Numbered from the stretch's first letter, positions 22,734-31,653 are shown. The stretch: DNA of 35,402 nt from Oscillospiraceae bacterium (GCA_009780025.1 WRAV01000024.1:1-35402); one strand, 5' to 3'. Made by a program: numbers and translations. Notes: generated by a model not told the origin, from the letters alone.

Positions 22734-25217
22734 TTACTTTACTGAAAGAGCCGCGACAGGCTCTTTTTCAATTTTCGAAAGCTTCTTTAGGGTAATCTCG
22801 TTATCCCGTACACTCACCAGTATCTTATCCCCCGAGCCGAAACTGCCTTCTAAAAGCTCGGTTGCAGCGGCGTCCTCTACAGCCGTCTGTATCACCCGTC
22901 GGAGCGGACGCGCCCCGTACTTGGGGTCAAACCCGCGCTGGGAGAGCAGCTCAAGAGCGTCCTCGTCTACTTCCAGCTCGATTCCCAGCTCGGCCAGGCG
23001 CTGCCCCAGGTCGGACAGCATGATGCCGGCAATCTTGCGTATGTCCTCCCCACTCAGCTGGTGGAAGACTATGATGTCGTCGATGCGGTTGAGGAACTCC
23101 GGCTTGAAGGCGTCCTTGAGGTCACCCATCACCTTCCCACGAATCTCCTCGCTTGTCTGAGCTTCACCGGTGCCAGGCTCCACGGCGGCAAAGCCAAGCG
23201 CACGCTTGCCATCGGTGATATTCCTGGCCCCTATATTCGAGGTCATAACAATTATCGCGTTCTTGAAGTCGACTGTGCGGCCCTGGGCGTCGGTCAGGCG
23301 ACCGTCCTCCATAATCTGCAACAGTATGCTCCAGACATCGGGGTGGGCCTTTTCAATCTCGTCGAAGAGGATGACGCTGTATGGTTTGCGCCTTACCTTC
23401 TCGGTCAGCTGACCGCCCTCGTCGTAGCCTATGTAACCGGGGGGCGAGCCGATTAGTTTGGAGACGGTGTGTCGCTCCATGAACTCGCTCATGTCCACCC
23501 GGATCATAGCGTTCTCGTCTTGGAAGATTGCCTGGGCCAGAGCCTTGCAGAGCTCGGTTTTGCCCACACCGGTCGGCCCCAGAAAGAGGAACGCGCCCAC
23601 AGGTCTCTTTGGATCTTTGAGCCCGGAACGGCCCCTGCGTATAGCTTTGGAGACTGCGGTTACCGCTTCGTCTTGGCCAATAACTCTTGCATGAATGGTC
23701 TTTTCAAGGCCGAGCAAACGCCGGCTCTCATCTTGGGTGAGCACGGCCACCGGAATACCCGTCCACATGGCCACAACGTCGGCTATGTCCTGAGCGCTCA
23801 CACTGCCCGATCTTTGGGCAAGGCAGGCTGCCCGGGTTTTCTCCAGCTCCTCGCGGAGCTCCTTTTGCTGGTCGCGCAGCAGCGCGGCTTGCTCGTAGAG
23901 CTGGTTTTGCACAGCGGAGTCCTTTTGGGCGGCCAGCTCATCTATCCGGGCTTCAAGTTCCTCCAGTTGTGGCAGCGCCGTCAGGTTTCCGGTGCGCACC
24001 CGAGAGGCCGCTTCATCCACCAGGTCGATTGCCTTATCGGGCAGGTAGCGGTCCTGTATGTAGCGCGCGCTCATCTTGACCGCGGCTTCGATAGCTTGGT
24101 CGGTTATTGTCAGCTTGTGGTGGTCTTCGTACTTCTCCCGCAGGCCGGCAAGGATTTTGACAGCGTCCTCTTGGGAGGGCTCGCCAACTTTGACTGACTG
24201 GAACCTGCGCTCAAGCGCGGAATCTTTCTCCACCTGTTTTCGGTACTCGGCCAGAGTGGTGGCGCCGATGACCTGCAGTTGCCCACGGCTGAGCGCGGGC
24301 TTGAGAATGTTCGCAGCGTCCATTGAGCCTTCTGCCGAGCCGGCCCCGATTATGGTGTGCAGCTCGTCTATAAAAAGGATGATGTTGCCATCAGCCACAG
24401 CCTCGTCGATGCAGCCCTTTATCCGTTCTTCAAAGTCCCCCCGGAACTTGGCCCCGGACACCATCTTGGCAAGATCTAGCATAACCAGCCGCTTGCCTGC
24501 CAGAGTCTCGGGCAGCTGACCGGCTACTATTCGTTGAGCGAGCCCCTCGGCTATGGCGGTCTTGCCCACCCCCGGCTCACCGATCAGCACCGGGTTATTC
24601 TTGGTGCGGCGGGAGAGTATCTGCACCACCCGGGCTATCTCCTCTTCCCGGCCTATGACCGGATCGAACTTATCCTCTGCCGCCATCTGGGTCAGGTCTT
24701 TGCTGTACTGTTCAAGGGCGCTGGCATTTTTGTCCGCACCTTTTTGAGAGGCCTCTTTGGCCTTCTCATGGGGCCAGCCTTTGCCTAGCATTCCCAATAG
24801 CTGCGCGGTTAGGGCATCGAACTCTACCCCTGTAGAGGCTATCAGCCTTGCCGCCGAGCAGCTTTTATCGCCCAATATGCCCAGCAGCAGATGTTCAGGG
24901 GCAACCTGGGTATGCCCCAATTTAGCAGCCTGTGCTTCCGCCAGCTCGAACAACCGCTGGGCGTCCGGCGAAAATCCCTGTGCTTGCAGGGTCTGCGCGT
25001 CGCCTCTCCCGGTCTGTTGTGTAATCACCTGGGCAACTATCGAGCTGGTAAGTCCAAAACTGCGCAGAGCCTTGAACGCGCAGTGGTCACCCTTCCGGCT
25101 AAGGCTCCAAAGGATGTACTCGCTGCCGGCAAAGCCGTGGCGCAGTCCACCCGCAAAGCGAATGGCATTCTGTATAATCCCCCTGGCAAGTTCGCTATAA
25201 TTATCTCTATGTAGCAT
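22734..25217 (-). CDS. clpC: ATP-dependent Clp protease ATP-binding subunit ClpC
   Basis: 827 residues from the ATG at 25217 (GAGAGGT 9 bp upstream); an ATG 12 codons earlier lies inside mcsA. The Clp_N double repeat (1-145) is divergent, especially its first half. AAA1 has Walker A GEPGVGKT (213-220). A middle-domain/UVR-type coiled coil ([18 protein letters not shown]...[10 protein letters not shown]) follows, then AAA2 with [25 protein letters not shown] and a C-terminal D2 domain. ClpC unfolds substrates for ClpP and normally needs an adaptor such as MecA or McsB. It overlaps mcsA by 11 bp and is last in a CtsR-controlled operon. ClpB is excluded by the short middle domain with the UVR motif. 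Confidence 0.93.
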   Translation of the reverse strand: MLHRDNYSELARGIIQNAIRFAGGLRHGFAGSEYILWSLSRKGDHCAFKALRSFGLTSSIVAQVITQQTGRGDAQTLQAQGFSPDAQRLFELAEAQAAKLGHTQVAPEHLLLGILGDKSCSAARLIASTGVEFDALTAQLLGMLGKGWPHEKAKEASQKGADKNASALEQYSKDLTQMAAEDKFDPVIGREEEIARVVQILSRRTKNNPVLIGEPGVGKTAIAEGLAQRIVAGQLPETLAGKRLVMLDLAKMVSGAKFRGDFEERIKGCIDEAVADGNIILFIDELHTIIGAGSAEGSMDAANILKPALSRGQLQVIGATTLAEYRKQVEKDSALERRFQSVKVGEPSQEDAVKILAGLREKYEDHHKLTITDQAIEAAVKMSARYIQDRYLPDKAIDLVDEAASRVRTGNLTALPQLEELEARIDELAAQKDSAVQNQLYEQAALLRDQQKELREELEKTRAACLAQRSGSVSAQDIADVVAMWTGIPVAVLTQDESRRLLGLEKTIHARVIGQDEAVTAVSKAIRRGRSGLKDPKRPVGAFLFLGPTGVGKTELCKALAQAIFQDENAMIRVDMSEFMERHTVSKLIGSPPGYIGYDEGGQLTEKVRRKPYSVILFDEIEKAHPDVWSILLQIMEDGRLTDAQGRTVDFKNAIIVMTSNIGARNITDGKRALGFAAVEPGTGEAQTSEEIRGKVMGDLKDAFKPEFLNRIDDIIVFHQLSGEDIRKIAGIMLSDLGQRLAELGIELEVDEDALELLSQRGFDPKYGARPLRRVIQTAVEDAAATELLEGSFGSGDKILVSVRDNEITLKKLSKIEKEPVAALSVK

Positions 25218-25584
25218 TGGTGCGTACCTCTCTTTCCATTCGGTAGATTTCATCTCTCAGCGCCGCAGCGCTCTCATAGTCTTCAATCTTAACAGCGACC
25301 CGCAGTTTTTCGCGCAGCTCTTCTAACTCGCGGCCCAACCTGATTTTCTCGCCTACGTCCGCTGTAAACGGCGTCGACCCGCCAACCTGGGCAGCGCGCA
25401 GGTCGACATTAGGCCAGACTCTGGGATGAGATGCCACTTGCTTGACTTCCCCCAGCATAGAAAGCGCGTATTGCTTTAAGTCTTCCAAACACGCAGCGCA
25501 GATGTAGACTTCGCTGACCTGCCCCATGTAGTTGATTAAAAGGCGGCTTTGCGCCTCGCTGTGTGAACAATTGTAGCACTTCAT
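25207..25584 (-). CDS. mcsA: McsA-like zinc/UVR-domain protein
   Basis: 125 residues from the ATG at 25584, which has GGGAGG 5 bp upstream. Two CxxC pairs (CYNC at 3-6, CAAC at 29-32) form a zinc-binding head, and the C-terminus (about 85-125) is a UVR motif, KIEDYESAAALRDEIYRMERE. McsA in Bacillus activates the arginine kinase McsB and helps ClpC. It has only two CxxC pairs, fewer than B. subtilis McsA. There is no mcsB gene between it and clpC, so its partner is unclear. Confidence 0.85.
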   Translation of the reverse strand: MKCYNCSHSEAQSRLLINYMGQVSEVYICAACLEDLKQYALSMLGEVKQVASHPRVWPNVDLRAAQVGGSTPFTADVGEKIRLGRELEELREKLRVAVKIEDYESAAALRDEIYRMEREVRTNAT

Positions 25585-25678
25585 AAAAACCTCCCCGGCG
25601 CGGACATCGCGCCTTACCTTCGGCCGCTTTTGCGCGGCAGCCCATATATAGCCTTCATGGCCTTGCGTTTTTCCCAGT

Positions 25679-26140
25679 TCACTTGCTTGCCGCAAGCTGC
25701 TCTACAAGCATTTGCTTGAAGATACATGCCCGCAGCGCATCTCTTACTATTGTCGGCGCAGCCCTTAGAGCACCTGGCGAAATCGCTGCCCGCATTAGCC
25801 GGGCGGCACTCTCCTCGATGGCTTGAGCGTCCACCAAGTTGGAGAGGAACGCCCCCGCGAGGTGAGGGCTTAGCTCTTCTCCCACTGCGTTTACTGTATG
25901 CATCACAAGTTGCTTTGAATCCTGCTTGACCCTGCGTATGCGTATGTACCCGCCCCCGCCTCTGCGGCTCTCTACCAGGTAGCCGTGCTCCGGAGAAAAT
26001 CGGGTGGCGACCACGTAGCTTATCTGGCTTGGAACGCAACCGAACCTGGTCGCCAGCTGTATGCGCGCAAACTCGGTGCAGCCATCCTCGCTGTCCAGCA
26101 TCTCACAGATAAACCCGGCAATTACGTCACTTATATGCAC
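25679..26140 (-). CDS. ctsR: CtsR-type transcriptional repressor of class III heat-shock genes
   Basis: 153 residues, full length. The N-terminal winged helix ends in ISYVVATRFSPEHGYLVESRRGGGGYIRI (about 40-68), the CtsR signature in which the glycine-rich wing loop acts as the thermosensor and contacts DNA. The C-terminal four-helix region is present but weakly conserved. It starts at GTG behind AGGAAG. CtsR dimers bind tandem heptads, and such a box lies just upstream, implying autoregulation of ctsR-mcsA-clpC. Confidence 0.95.
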   Translation of the reverse strand: MHISDVIAGFICEMLDSEDGCTEFARIQLATRFGCVPSQISYVVATRFSPEHGYLVESRRGGGGYIRIRRVKQDSKQLVMHTVNAVGEELSPHLAGAFLSNLVDAQAIEESAARLMRAAISPGALRAAPTIVRDALRACIFKQMLVEQLAASK

Positions 26141-26159
26141 TTCAAAAGCACTTCCTGTC

Positions 26160-26176
26160 TTTGACTATCTTTGACT
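26160..26176 (-). promoter_or_regulatory. CtsR operator
   Basis: On the minus strand AGTCAAA-GAT-AGTCAAA is a direct heptad repeat with 3-bp spacing, matching the CtsR consensus (A/GGTCAAA-N3-A/GGTCAAA). It lies just downstream of the -10 box of the ctsR promoter, where binding would block transcription. Confidence 0.9.
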
Positions 26177-26185
26177 ATTGAGTTT

Positions 26186-26214
26186 AGTATATATCGCCTA
26201 GACGGAAAGCGCAA
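26186..26214 (-). promoter_or_regulatory. Promoter of the ctsR-mcsA-clpC operon
   Basis: Minus-strand TTGCGC (26214-26209), 17 bp, TATACT (26191-26186). The CtsR box begins 9 bp downstream of the -10. Confidence 0.65.
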
Positions 26215-26313
26215 CTTTAGGTTAAGTGGAACTGCCTTAGTCTAGCTTCATCTTGCTTGCGCATACGCCCGTTTTTGCGGATTTTTGCAAGTGGGTATGC
26301 CATGCCGAACGAC

Positions 26314-26346
26314 AAAAAAGCAGCCCATCTTGGCGAAGGGCTGCTT
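26314..26346 (-). terminator. Intrinsic terminator of the sortase gene
   Basis: On the minus strand, AAGCAGCCC (26346-26338) pairs perfectly with GGGCTGCTT (26326-26318), followed by TTTTTTGTCG. A textbook terminator 18 bp after the stop codon. Confidence 0.9.
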
Positions 26347-26363
26347 TGGCTGTAGGCTAACGC

Positions 26364-27248
26364 TTATGACTGCCAACGACCGTCGGGGTCTACGGTGCGG
26401 TTTTCGTTGATAGTAAACGTGGCGTAATCTCTGAGCGGGGCGTTGGGGCTGACCAGCCTGGCCATAATGGCAAAGCGGTACATTGTATCTCTGTGATGAA
26501 GCAGCTGGGTACCGCAGGAGGGGTTGTAGATACAAGTGGAGAGAACCAGGAACTTGTCGTTTGCATCAAGTTCGATGTCAAAGTGGTAAAGGGAGCGCGG
26601 CAACACTGCGTTATTGATAACGTCAATAAAGGGAACATCCGGGTGGTCAAAATTGTAGGAGAATTCCGGGTTGTCAACGTTGCCGTAAAACACCGCTATT
26701 ACCTCAAACGCCATATTATCCTCGGGCAGAGAGAAGAATATATAAGGGTGCTCAAGCATAAATTCCGGGTCACGGAATCTGTGCAGGTTGCCAAACTTTC
26801 TGTTGAATCTTTCTTCTTCGGGATTGTCTGTCATCGCGTGGCCATAAATCGTGGTAACTACCCCTAGTTCGTCACGGGTTTGGCCAAGCTCGGCCCTAAT
26901 GTCTATGTAGTATACGCCGTAGAAATACTCTTCGCCATAGAAGTTGCGGCGCAGGTAATACTCGTTGTCGGTGCAATCAGGGTTGCGCACGACTACGTCG
27001 CTTATGTTGGTGCCGGGCACATCCACCCAGCCCACGGTGTGGTCGCTCACAGAAAACCGCTCAGCAATCTCGTAAGAGAAGTCGGGGGTTATCTCCCCAA
27101 TTCGCACGCCGTCAAAGTTAGGGTCGTAATCATCGCGCGAAGGCGTGTCGTCGTCGGGCATGTCTGTTCTGGGAGTGCAAGCCGCCAGCATGGCCACCGC
27201 CAATACAAGCGCCAAAATAGCAAGCCAATTTTTCTTTTTCAAAATCAT
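26364..27248 (-). CDS. Class B-type sortase with a lipoprotein signal
   Basis: 294 residues. The catalytic set of sortases is visible: His137 in TTIYGHAM, Cys239 in LVLSTCIY and Arg258 in MYRFAIMARLV. The HTVGWVDVPGTNISDVVV and NEYYLRRNFYGE segments place it with class B sortases, transpeptidases that attach proteins to peptidoglycan or build pili. Instead of the usual N-terminal anchor helix it has a lipobox, VAMLAACT, with Cys24, so it should be lipid-anchored outside the cell. An acidic linker (28-46) follows. No sortase substrate is encoded nearby. It is monocistronic, with its own promoter and terminator. Confidence 0.88.
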   Translation of the reverse strand: MILKKKNWLAILALVLAVAMLAACTPRTDMPDDDTPSRDDYDPNFDGVRIGEITPDFSYEIAERFSVSDHTVGWVDVPGTNISDVVVRNPDCTDNEYYLRRNFYGEEYFYGVYYIDIRAELGQTRDELGVVTTIYGHAMTDNPEEERFNRKFGNLHRFRDPEFMLEHPYIFFSLPEDNMAFEVIAVFYGNVDNPEFSYNFDHPDVPFIDVINNAVLPRSLYHFDIELDANDKFLVLSTCIYNPSCGTQLLHHRDTMYRFAIMARLVSPNAPLRDYATFTINENRTVDPDGRWQS

Positions 27249-27289
27249 TTAAAGTCACCTCAGTTAGGAAAGTTTGTTTAGCCTTGTAT

Positions 27290-27318
27290 ATTGTACAGGT
27301 ATTAGGGTAACCCGTCAA
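27290..27318 (-). promoter_or_regulatory. Promoter of the sortase gene
   Basis: Minus-strand TTGACG (27318-27313), 17 bp, TACAAT (27295-27290). Both boxes match consensus at 5 of 6 positions, about 40 bp before the ATG. The rest of the gap to clpP (27319-27475) shows nothing I can name. Confidence 0.75.
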
Positions 27319-27475
27319 CCTTTTATTTGTCGAGACCGCCCGGATGTAGATGAAAAAAACAAGTTCCACCATGGCCCAAAATACTTGTTATAATGGCTTT
27401 TGGGGCGATTCTCTCACAATGAATAACCCGCAGTAATAGTAAAACATTACACAGCGAGCCAGAGAATGGAATGTC

Positions 27476-28075
27476 TTATCCGCCGATAACCTGGTCCAGC
27501 TCGTCTTGGGAGGAAATAACCTTGCCCACTATGCCATACTCCACGGCCTGCTGGGCGCTCATCCAGAAGTTACGCTCGGTATCCTGCTGGACACGCTCTA
27601 TGGGCTGGCCGGTTTGAGTGCTTATCAGCTGGTTTATCCGCTCTTTGATCTTAATGATCTCTTTGGCTTCGATTGCTATGTCGGTGCTCACCCCCTGTAC
27701 CCCACCCGAAGGCTGGTGAATCATGTACCTGGTGTTGGGCAGCGAAAAACGATACGCGGCGTCCACCGATAGGAAGATATTTACCCCCGCGCTTGCCACC
27801 CATCCGGTGCCTATAATATATACCTGCGGGCGGACAAATCGTATCATGTCGTGGATGGTGTCGCCGGCCTCGACATGCCCGCCCTGGCTGTTTATGAACA
27901 GCTTGATCGGGTCGCTGCTAAGCTCCTGCAAGATAAGCAGTTGGGTGGATATTTTCTGGGCCAGCTTTTGGTTTATGTCCCCGCTTATCATGACGCTACG
28001 GGTATCCAGCAGCTTCTGGGTAAGAATGTTCTCTTGCCCGACTTCTTCTTGGTTGGTTCTTTCGTTTGTGAACAT
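27476..28075 (-). CDS. clpP: ClpP-type protease subunit with an altered catalytic triad
   Basis: 199 residues from the ATG at 28075, behind GGAGG at 11 bp; earlier in-frame codons run into a REP repeat. The fold signatures are present: FINSQGGHVEAG, GTGWVASAG with Ser95, and YMIHQPSGG with His120. The third triad residue, Asp171 in E. coli (in TERDRF, 49 residues after the His), falls here on Asn169 in DTERNFW. The same exchange is known from Listeria ClpP1, which is poorly active alone and works with a second ClpP. The region around the Ser (VASAGVNIF instead of AASMGAFLL) also differs. It is not next to clpX or clpC, so it may be a second ClpP. A REP pair lies just upstream. Confidence 0.9.
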   Translation of the reverse strand: MFTNERTNQEEVGQENILTQKLLDTRSVMISGDINQKLAQKISTQLLILQELSSDPIKLFINSQGGHVEAGDTIHDMIRFVRPQVYIIGTGWVASAGVNIFLSVDAAYRFSLPNTRYMIHQPSGGVQGVSTDIAIEAKEIIKIKERINQLISTQTGQPIERVQQDTERNFWMSAQQAVEYGIVGKVISSQDELDQVIGG

Positions 28076-28101
28076 GTGTCGTGAATCCTCCAGTATCAAT
28101 T

Positions 28102-28201
28102 GTAGGGGCGCGCTTGCTCGCCCCGCGATTTTCCGTAACCTAAACTGTAGAGAACAGGACAACGCGGTTTTTGCGACTTTAGTTGCAAGCGCGTCCCCTA
28201 T
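28102..28201. repeat. REP pair (BIME) between the TPM gene and clpP
   Basis: The left plus-strand unit GTAGGGGCGCGCTTGC (28102-28117) and the right unit GCAAGCGCGTCCCCTAT (28185-28201) are inverted matches over 15 to 16 bp, with one extra base and CTAT in place of CTAC. The interior holds GCGGTTTTTGCGACTTTAGTT, shared with the element near 12.56 kb. It lies within the clpP leader, so it may influence clpP expression. Confidence 0.7.
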
Positions 28202-28237
28202 ATTATAGATAGGCCAAAGCGCGAGCGTTTATGCAAG

Positions 28238-29791
28238 CTACCTCCGCCCAAAGCCTCCGCCGCCAAAGCCGCCCCGGCCACCGAAACCTCCGCCTCCGAA
28301 GCCTCCTCCACCAAAACCACCTCGGCCACCGCCGAAACCGCCTCCGCTGCTAAACCCGCCGCTGCTTCCGCCGCGGCCGCCAAAGGTGCCGCTGCCGGTA
28401 AAGCCTCTCGGTGTATGGGACCTGCTTGAGCCTGCCCCACGGGTCGCACCACCGCCGTACATTCCGCTGCGGTTGTTGCTGCCGCTGCCGCCGGGTGGGC
28501 GTGCACCACCTATGCCGCCCATACCACCGGGTGGCCTGCCGACAAAACCGCCACCCATGCCACGATGCATCGGCCTGCCCCACGGTCTGCTGTAATGCCT
28601 GAAAAACATTGCAGGACCAAACCAGCTCCAGGGCATGAAGAGCGAGCGCCTAAAGGGCGGCACAACCCCCATACCACCGTGAAACCGCCTCGGTCGTGAA
28701 AGCATCGAGACAAGCAGAATTATGATGATTATCGGCACCAGCATGCCAATAAGGCCACCATAGCCAACACCGGCATACGGGCCTGTAGTTGGCGGGTGGA
28801 ATTGCCCCCCCTGCCCCGGCTGAGCAACTATGCCGGGTGTCGGTTCCGGCACTGTAGGGGGCACATGCGCTGCCAGATAGGGCAGAATAGCTGACACACC
28901 GGCTATGGCCGCCGCATCGAAGTCTCCTGCGTCAAACGGCGGGCCAATGATCTCGTTTTCCAGTCTCTGCTCTAGTGCGGCGGGCAGCAGGTGCCAGACC
29001 TCGTAGCCCGGAGCGACAAAGAACCTGCCGTCACTGGTGGAGAACGAGATGAGCACCGCGCTCCCGCCAAGGTTGTAGGTATGAAACATTCGCTCGGAGA
29101 AGTTGTCCAGGTACTCGTCAATCTGGCTCTGGACTATGACATAGACCGCCGTCCGGTTGAGCTGGTACTGCGCTCGACCCATAGCGTTGAGCTCGTCCAC
29201 AGCAGCGTGGGAGAGTATGTCTTCATCGTTGATGACGAACTCATGGGCCAGGGTGCCGCCGGTGTAATCAATCGGCCACTCGCCGCCTAAAAATGTAAGC
29301 ACAGCTCCGTAAAAGCTAAGCGCGGCTGCCGAGTGGTTATGCGCATCGAAGGCGGGTTCCAGATAAACGTATTGCAAGCGGGGGAGCTCTCCCGACGGGA
29401 ATCTGCCCTCAATACCGGTGCCCAGCACCGTTGTAAACTCTCTGTCGCCTACGCTAAACAGGATAAGCACGCCGTTGTTTTCCTGGGCACTGCCGACACC
29501 CCACTCGGCCATTATGCGAGCGGCGTGGGTTTGAATGTTTTCCCCGCCGGTGAAGTTAACGGTTACCAGAACAATAGGTATGCCCGTCTGGTCGTAAAAC
29601 TGCAGACCGTAGGCATCGATAGTCTGCGCAGTCTGTGCATCGATAACATTCGCAAAATCTTGCACCAGCGTACCCGGGTTGTGGACCGGCAGCGCACCCG
29701 CAATAACAGGTAACGCAAGCGAAACCGCCAGCAGCAGTCCAAGGGCAAAGCATAGTATACGGCGCGTGGCGTTGGAAGTACGGGCTATCAT
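28238..29791 (-). CDS. Membrane protein with two TPM domains and a Gly-rich tail
   Basis: 517 residues. A signal peptide (about 10-33) is followed by two tandem TPM-like domains: one at about 40-170 (TLVQDFANVIDAQTAQTIDA, NNGVLILFSVGDREFTTVLG) and a more divergent one at about 183-308 (GSAVLISFSTSDGRFFVAPG, with AIAGVSAILPYLA). A Pro-rich stretch, one membrane helix (about 346-364) and a cytoplasmic tail follow; the last 75 residues are a GFGGGGFGG-type repeat. TPM proteins of the YgcG type are usually encoded next to LemA, as here: the ATGA overlap with lemA shows coupling. The role is probably in the envelope; some TPM domains have phosphatase activity, but that is not predicted here. Confidence 0.85.
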   Translation of the reverse strand: MIARTSNATRRILCFALGLLLAVSLALPVIAGALPVHNPGTLVQDFANVIDAQTAQTIDAYGLQFYDQTGIPIVLVTVNFTGGENIQTHAARIMAEWGVGSAQENNGVLILFSVGDREFTTVLGTGIEGRFPSGELPRLQYVYLEPAFDAHNHSAAALSFYGAVLTFLGGEWPIDYTGGTLAHEFVINDEDILSHAAVDELNAMGRAQYQLNRTAVYVIVQSQIDEYLDNFSERMFHTYNLGGSAVLISFSTSDGRFFVAPGYEVWHLLPAALEQRLENEIIGPPFDAGDFDAAAIAGVSAILPYLAAHVPPTVPEPTPGIVAQPGQGGQFHPPTTGPYAGVGYGGLIGMLVPIIIIILLVSMLSRPRRFHGGMGVVPPFRRSLFMPWSWFGPAMFFRHYSRPWGRPMHRGMGGGFVGRPPGGMGGIGGARPPGGSGSNNRSGMYGGGATRGAGSSRSHTPRGFTGSGTFGGRGGSSGGFSSGGGFGGGRGGFGGGGFGGGGFGGRGGFGGGGFGRR

Positions 29792-30381
29792 TCAAACAAC
29801 TCCAATGGGCGCACGCCCGCGAGCGGGCCCAGAATATTTGCGGGGAATCTTGTGAGAGCTTGGTTAAAGTTAAACGCCACCTGGTTGTACTGGTTGTTGT
29901 TAAGCAGAGCCATGCGGTTGTCTATTTCGGCCATGCACCCGGCTAAGAGGTTCCGGTCCTGGTCGCTGAGCTGGGTGCTGTCAAGAACAGAGCGCAGTGC
30001 GCGGGTGGCCGCAACCAGCTCTTGGGTGGCCCGGTAGGTAGCCTGGGGACCGGTCGCCTGTTGCAGGTTTGCACGAGCCTCGTGCACAGCGTATACCAAG
30101 ACAACACCTGAGTTGTCGACAGAGTACTCTTGCCCGTCAACAATGGCCGTAGTACCACCAAGATACCGCTCGGCAATGACCGTAACATTGTGCGCCTCCG
30201 CCAGAATAACATTGAGGTCGACCGATATACCCGGGTTGCTCCTGCCCTCGCCGATATAGAAAACCCTCTGTGCCTGCGTGCGCATGGGCCCAAGCGTAGA
30301 CGCCACCCCCACCACAGAGGAGACGGCAATTATAAGCAGGCAGAGAAATCCGGCTATTACACGGTTTTGCAGTGCGTCCAT
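29788..30381 (-). CDS. LemA family protein
   Basis: About 197 residues from the ATG at 30381, with GGAG 8 bp upstream; a TTG two codons earlier is less likely. One N-terminal membrane helix (about 9-30) is followed by an alpha-helical domain that ends in the LemA hallmark NQYNQVAFNFNQALTRFPAN and LAGVRPLELFE. Residues 60-100 are longer and less typical than in standard LemA. Its stop overlaps the TPM protein start by 4 bp, the usual LemA-TPM pair. The function of LemA in bacteria is unknown; the domain is thought to bind phospholipid or membrane partners. Confidence 0.85.
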   Translation of the reverse strand: MDALQNRVIAGFLCLLIIAVSSVVGVASTLGPMRTQAQRVFYIGEGRSNPGISVDLNVILAEAHNVTVIAERYLGGTTAIVDGQEYSVDNSGVVLVYAVHEARANLQQATGPQATYRATQELVAATRALRSVLDSTQLSDQDRNLLAGCMAEIDNRMALLNNNQYNQVAFNFNQALTRFPANILGPLAGVRPLELFE

Positions 30382-30396
30382 AGGCAATCTCCATTT

Positions 30397-30500
30397 GTAG
30401 GGGCGCCCACTGGGCGTCCGTGGTTATTTACGGCAACTCGTGCCGTGTGGGCAACGCGGTGTCGGTTGTGCTATAGCGGACGCGCAATGCGCGCCCCTAC
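30397..30500. repeat. REP pair (BIME) between telA and lemA
   Basis: The left plus-strand unit is GTAGGGGCGCCCACTGGGCG (from 30397) and the right minus-strand unit is GTAGGGGCGCGCATTGCGCG (from 30500). They agree at most positions and face outward, about 55 bp apart. The right unit ends 10 bp beyond the telA stop, and the left unit overlaps the region just before the lemA ribosome-binding site, so the pair may weaken read-through from telA into lemA-TPM. Confidence 0.75.
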
Positions 30501-30510
30501 ACAGCGTCAC

Positions 30511-31653
30511 CTAACGCGGCGTATTCCTAACTTCCAGCAACTTGTTCTTCAGCTGGTCTTCGATTCTCGAAAGCTCGGCCTGCGCGGCCTCGCGCTTCTG
30601 CTTGCCGTCCTGCTGAATCATCAGCACTTCGTCCAGCGTCTCGATTAGCGACTGGTTGGTGTGTTGCAGGGTCTCGATATCCACAATGCCGCGCTCGCTC
30701 TCTTTGGCGGCTTCTATGGTTCCCTGCTTGATGGTGTCGGCGTTCTTCTTGAGCAGCTCGTTGGTCATATCGGTAACCGCCCGCTGGGCCTGTATGGCCT
30801 TGGCGGAATTGGCCACGCCCAGTGCCAGCACCATCTGGTTTTTCCAAAGCGGGATGGTGTTGACGATGGATGAGTGAATTTTCTCGAGCATGATGGTGTT
30901 GTTCGACTGCACAAGACGAATCTGCGGCCCCATCTGCAGGCAGATATTGCGGGTCAGCTCTAGGTCGTGGAGCTTTTTGTCAAAACGGTTGCACTTGTCG
31001 GCCAAGTCATTGGCTGCCTGCGCGTCCGACTGCAAGCCGGACTGCCGCGCCTTCTCTTGAGCCGCCGGCAGGTCGGTAGAGATTACCTGCTCGAGCTTTT
31101 CCCGCCCGGCCAAGATATACATGGTCAGCTCTTTGTAGTAGGCAAGATTCATCTCGTACATCTTGTCTAGCATAGCGATGTCCTTGAGCAGGGTCACCTT
31201 GTGGCCCTCGAGTATACCGGTTATGCGATCAACGTTTTTCTCGGCCGATGCATACTTGGTCTTCATCTGCTGGAGCGAGTTCCCCGCCCTTCTAAACAGG
31301 CCGCGCAGCCCGCCTTTGGGCTCGTCTGAGTTAAAGCCGCGCAGCTCGCCCACAAGGCCGGTGACAAGCGCACCGACTTCGTCGAGGTCTTTGGTGCGCA
31401 CATTGGCAAGCGCCGCCTCGGAAAACTGGCTTATCTTGGTCTGTGCCCCGGCACCGTACTGGATTATCTGTGTGGAATCGGTCAAGTTTATCTTGGCCGC
31501 AAAGTCCTTGACCATCTTCTTTTCCGCGTCGGTAAGAGCAGCTTCTTCGGCTGTCTCTTTGGCGGCCTCCGGCTGGGTTTCGAGCACGGGCGCTGCAAGT
31601 TCCTCGGGGAGGTCGGGGGTTAATGTAAGGCTGGGGGCAAATTCGTTTTCCAT
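30511..31653 (-). CDS. TelA family protein (toxic anion resistance)
   Basis: 380 residues, all-helical. An acidic N-terminal stretch (about 1-45) precedes the TelA domain, which has ALTDAEKKMVKDFAAKINLTDSTQIIQYGAGAQTKISQFSE and RNICLQMGPQIRLVQSNNTIMLEKIHSSIVNTIPLWKNQM, the most conserved TelA block. The family was first linked to tellurite resistance, but in Firmicutes it is more often an envelope-associated protein of uncertain role. It follows xpaC, the arrangement also seen for B. subtilis xpaC-yaaN. A REP pair separates the two genes. Confidence 0.92.
   Translation of the reverse strand: MENEFAPSLTLTPDLPEELAAPVLETQPEAAKETAEEAALTDAEKKMVKDFAAKINLTDSTQIIQYGAGAQTKISQFSEAALANVRTKDLDEVGALVTGLVGELRGFNSDEPKGGLRGLFRRAGNSLQQMKTKYASAEKNVDRITGILEGHKVTLLKDIAMLDKMYEMNLAYYKELTMYILAGREKLEQVISTDLPAAQEKARQSGLQSDAQAANDLADKCNRFDKKLHDLELTRNICLQMGPQIRLVQSNNTIMLEKIHSSIVNTIPLWKNQMVLALGVANSAKAIQAQRAVTDMTNELLKKNADTIKQGTIEAAKESERGIVDIETLQHTNQSLIETLDEVLMIQQDGKQKREAAQAELSRIEDQLKNKLLEVRNTPR

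Noticed and set aside
23469-24197. 242-codon open frame opposite clpC
   Set aside because: It is entirely antisense to highly conserved AAA+ coding sequence; GC-rich codon bias explains the lack of stops.
28198-28509. 103-codon Ala-rich frame overlapping the TPM gene end
   Set aside because: It is an out-of-frame reading of the Gly-codon repeat, giving low-complexity Ala/Glu runs.
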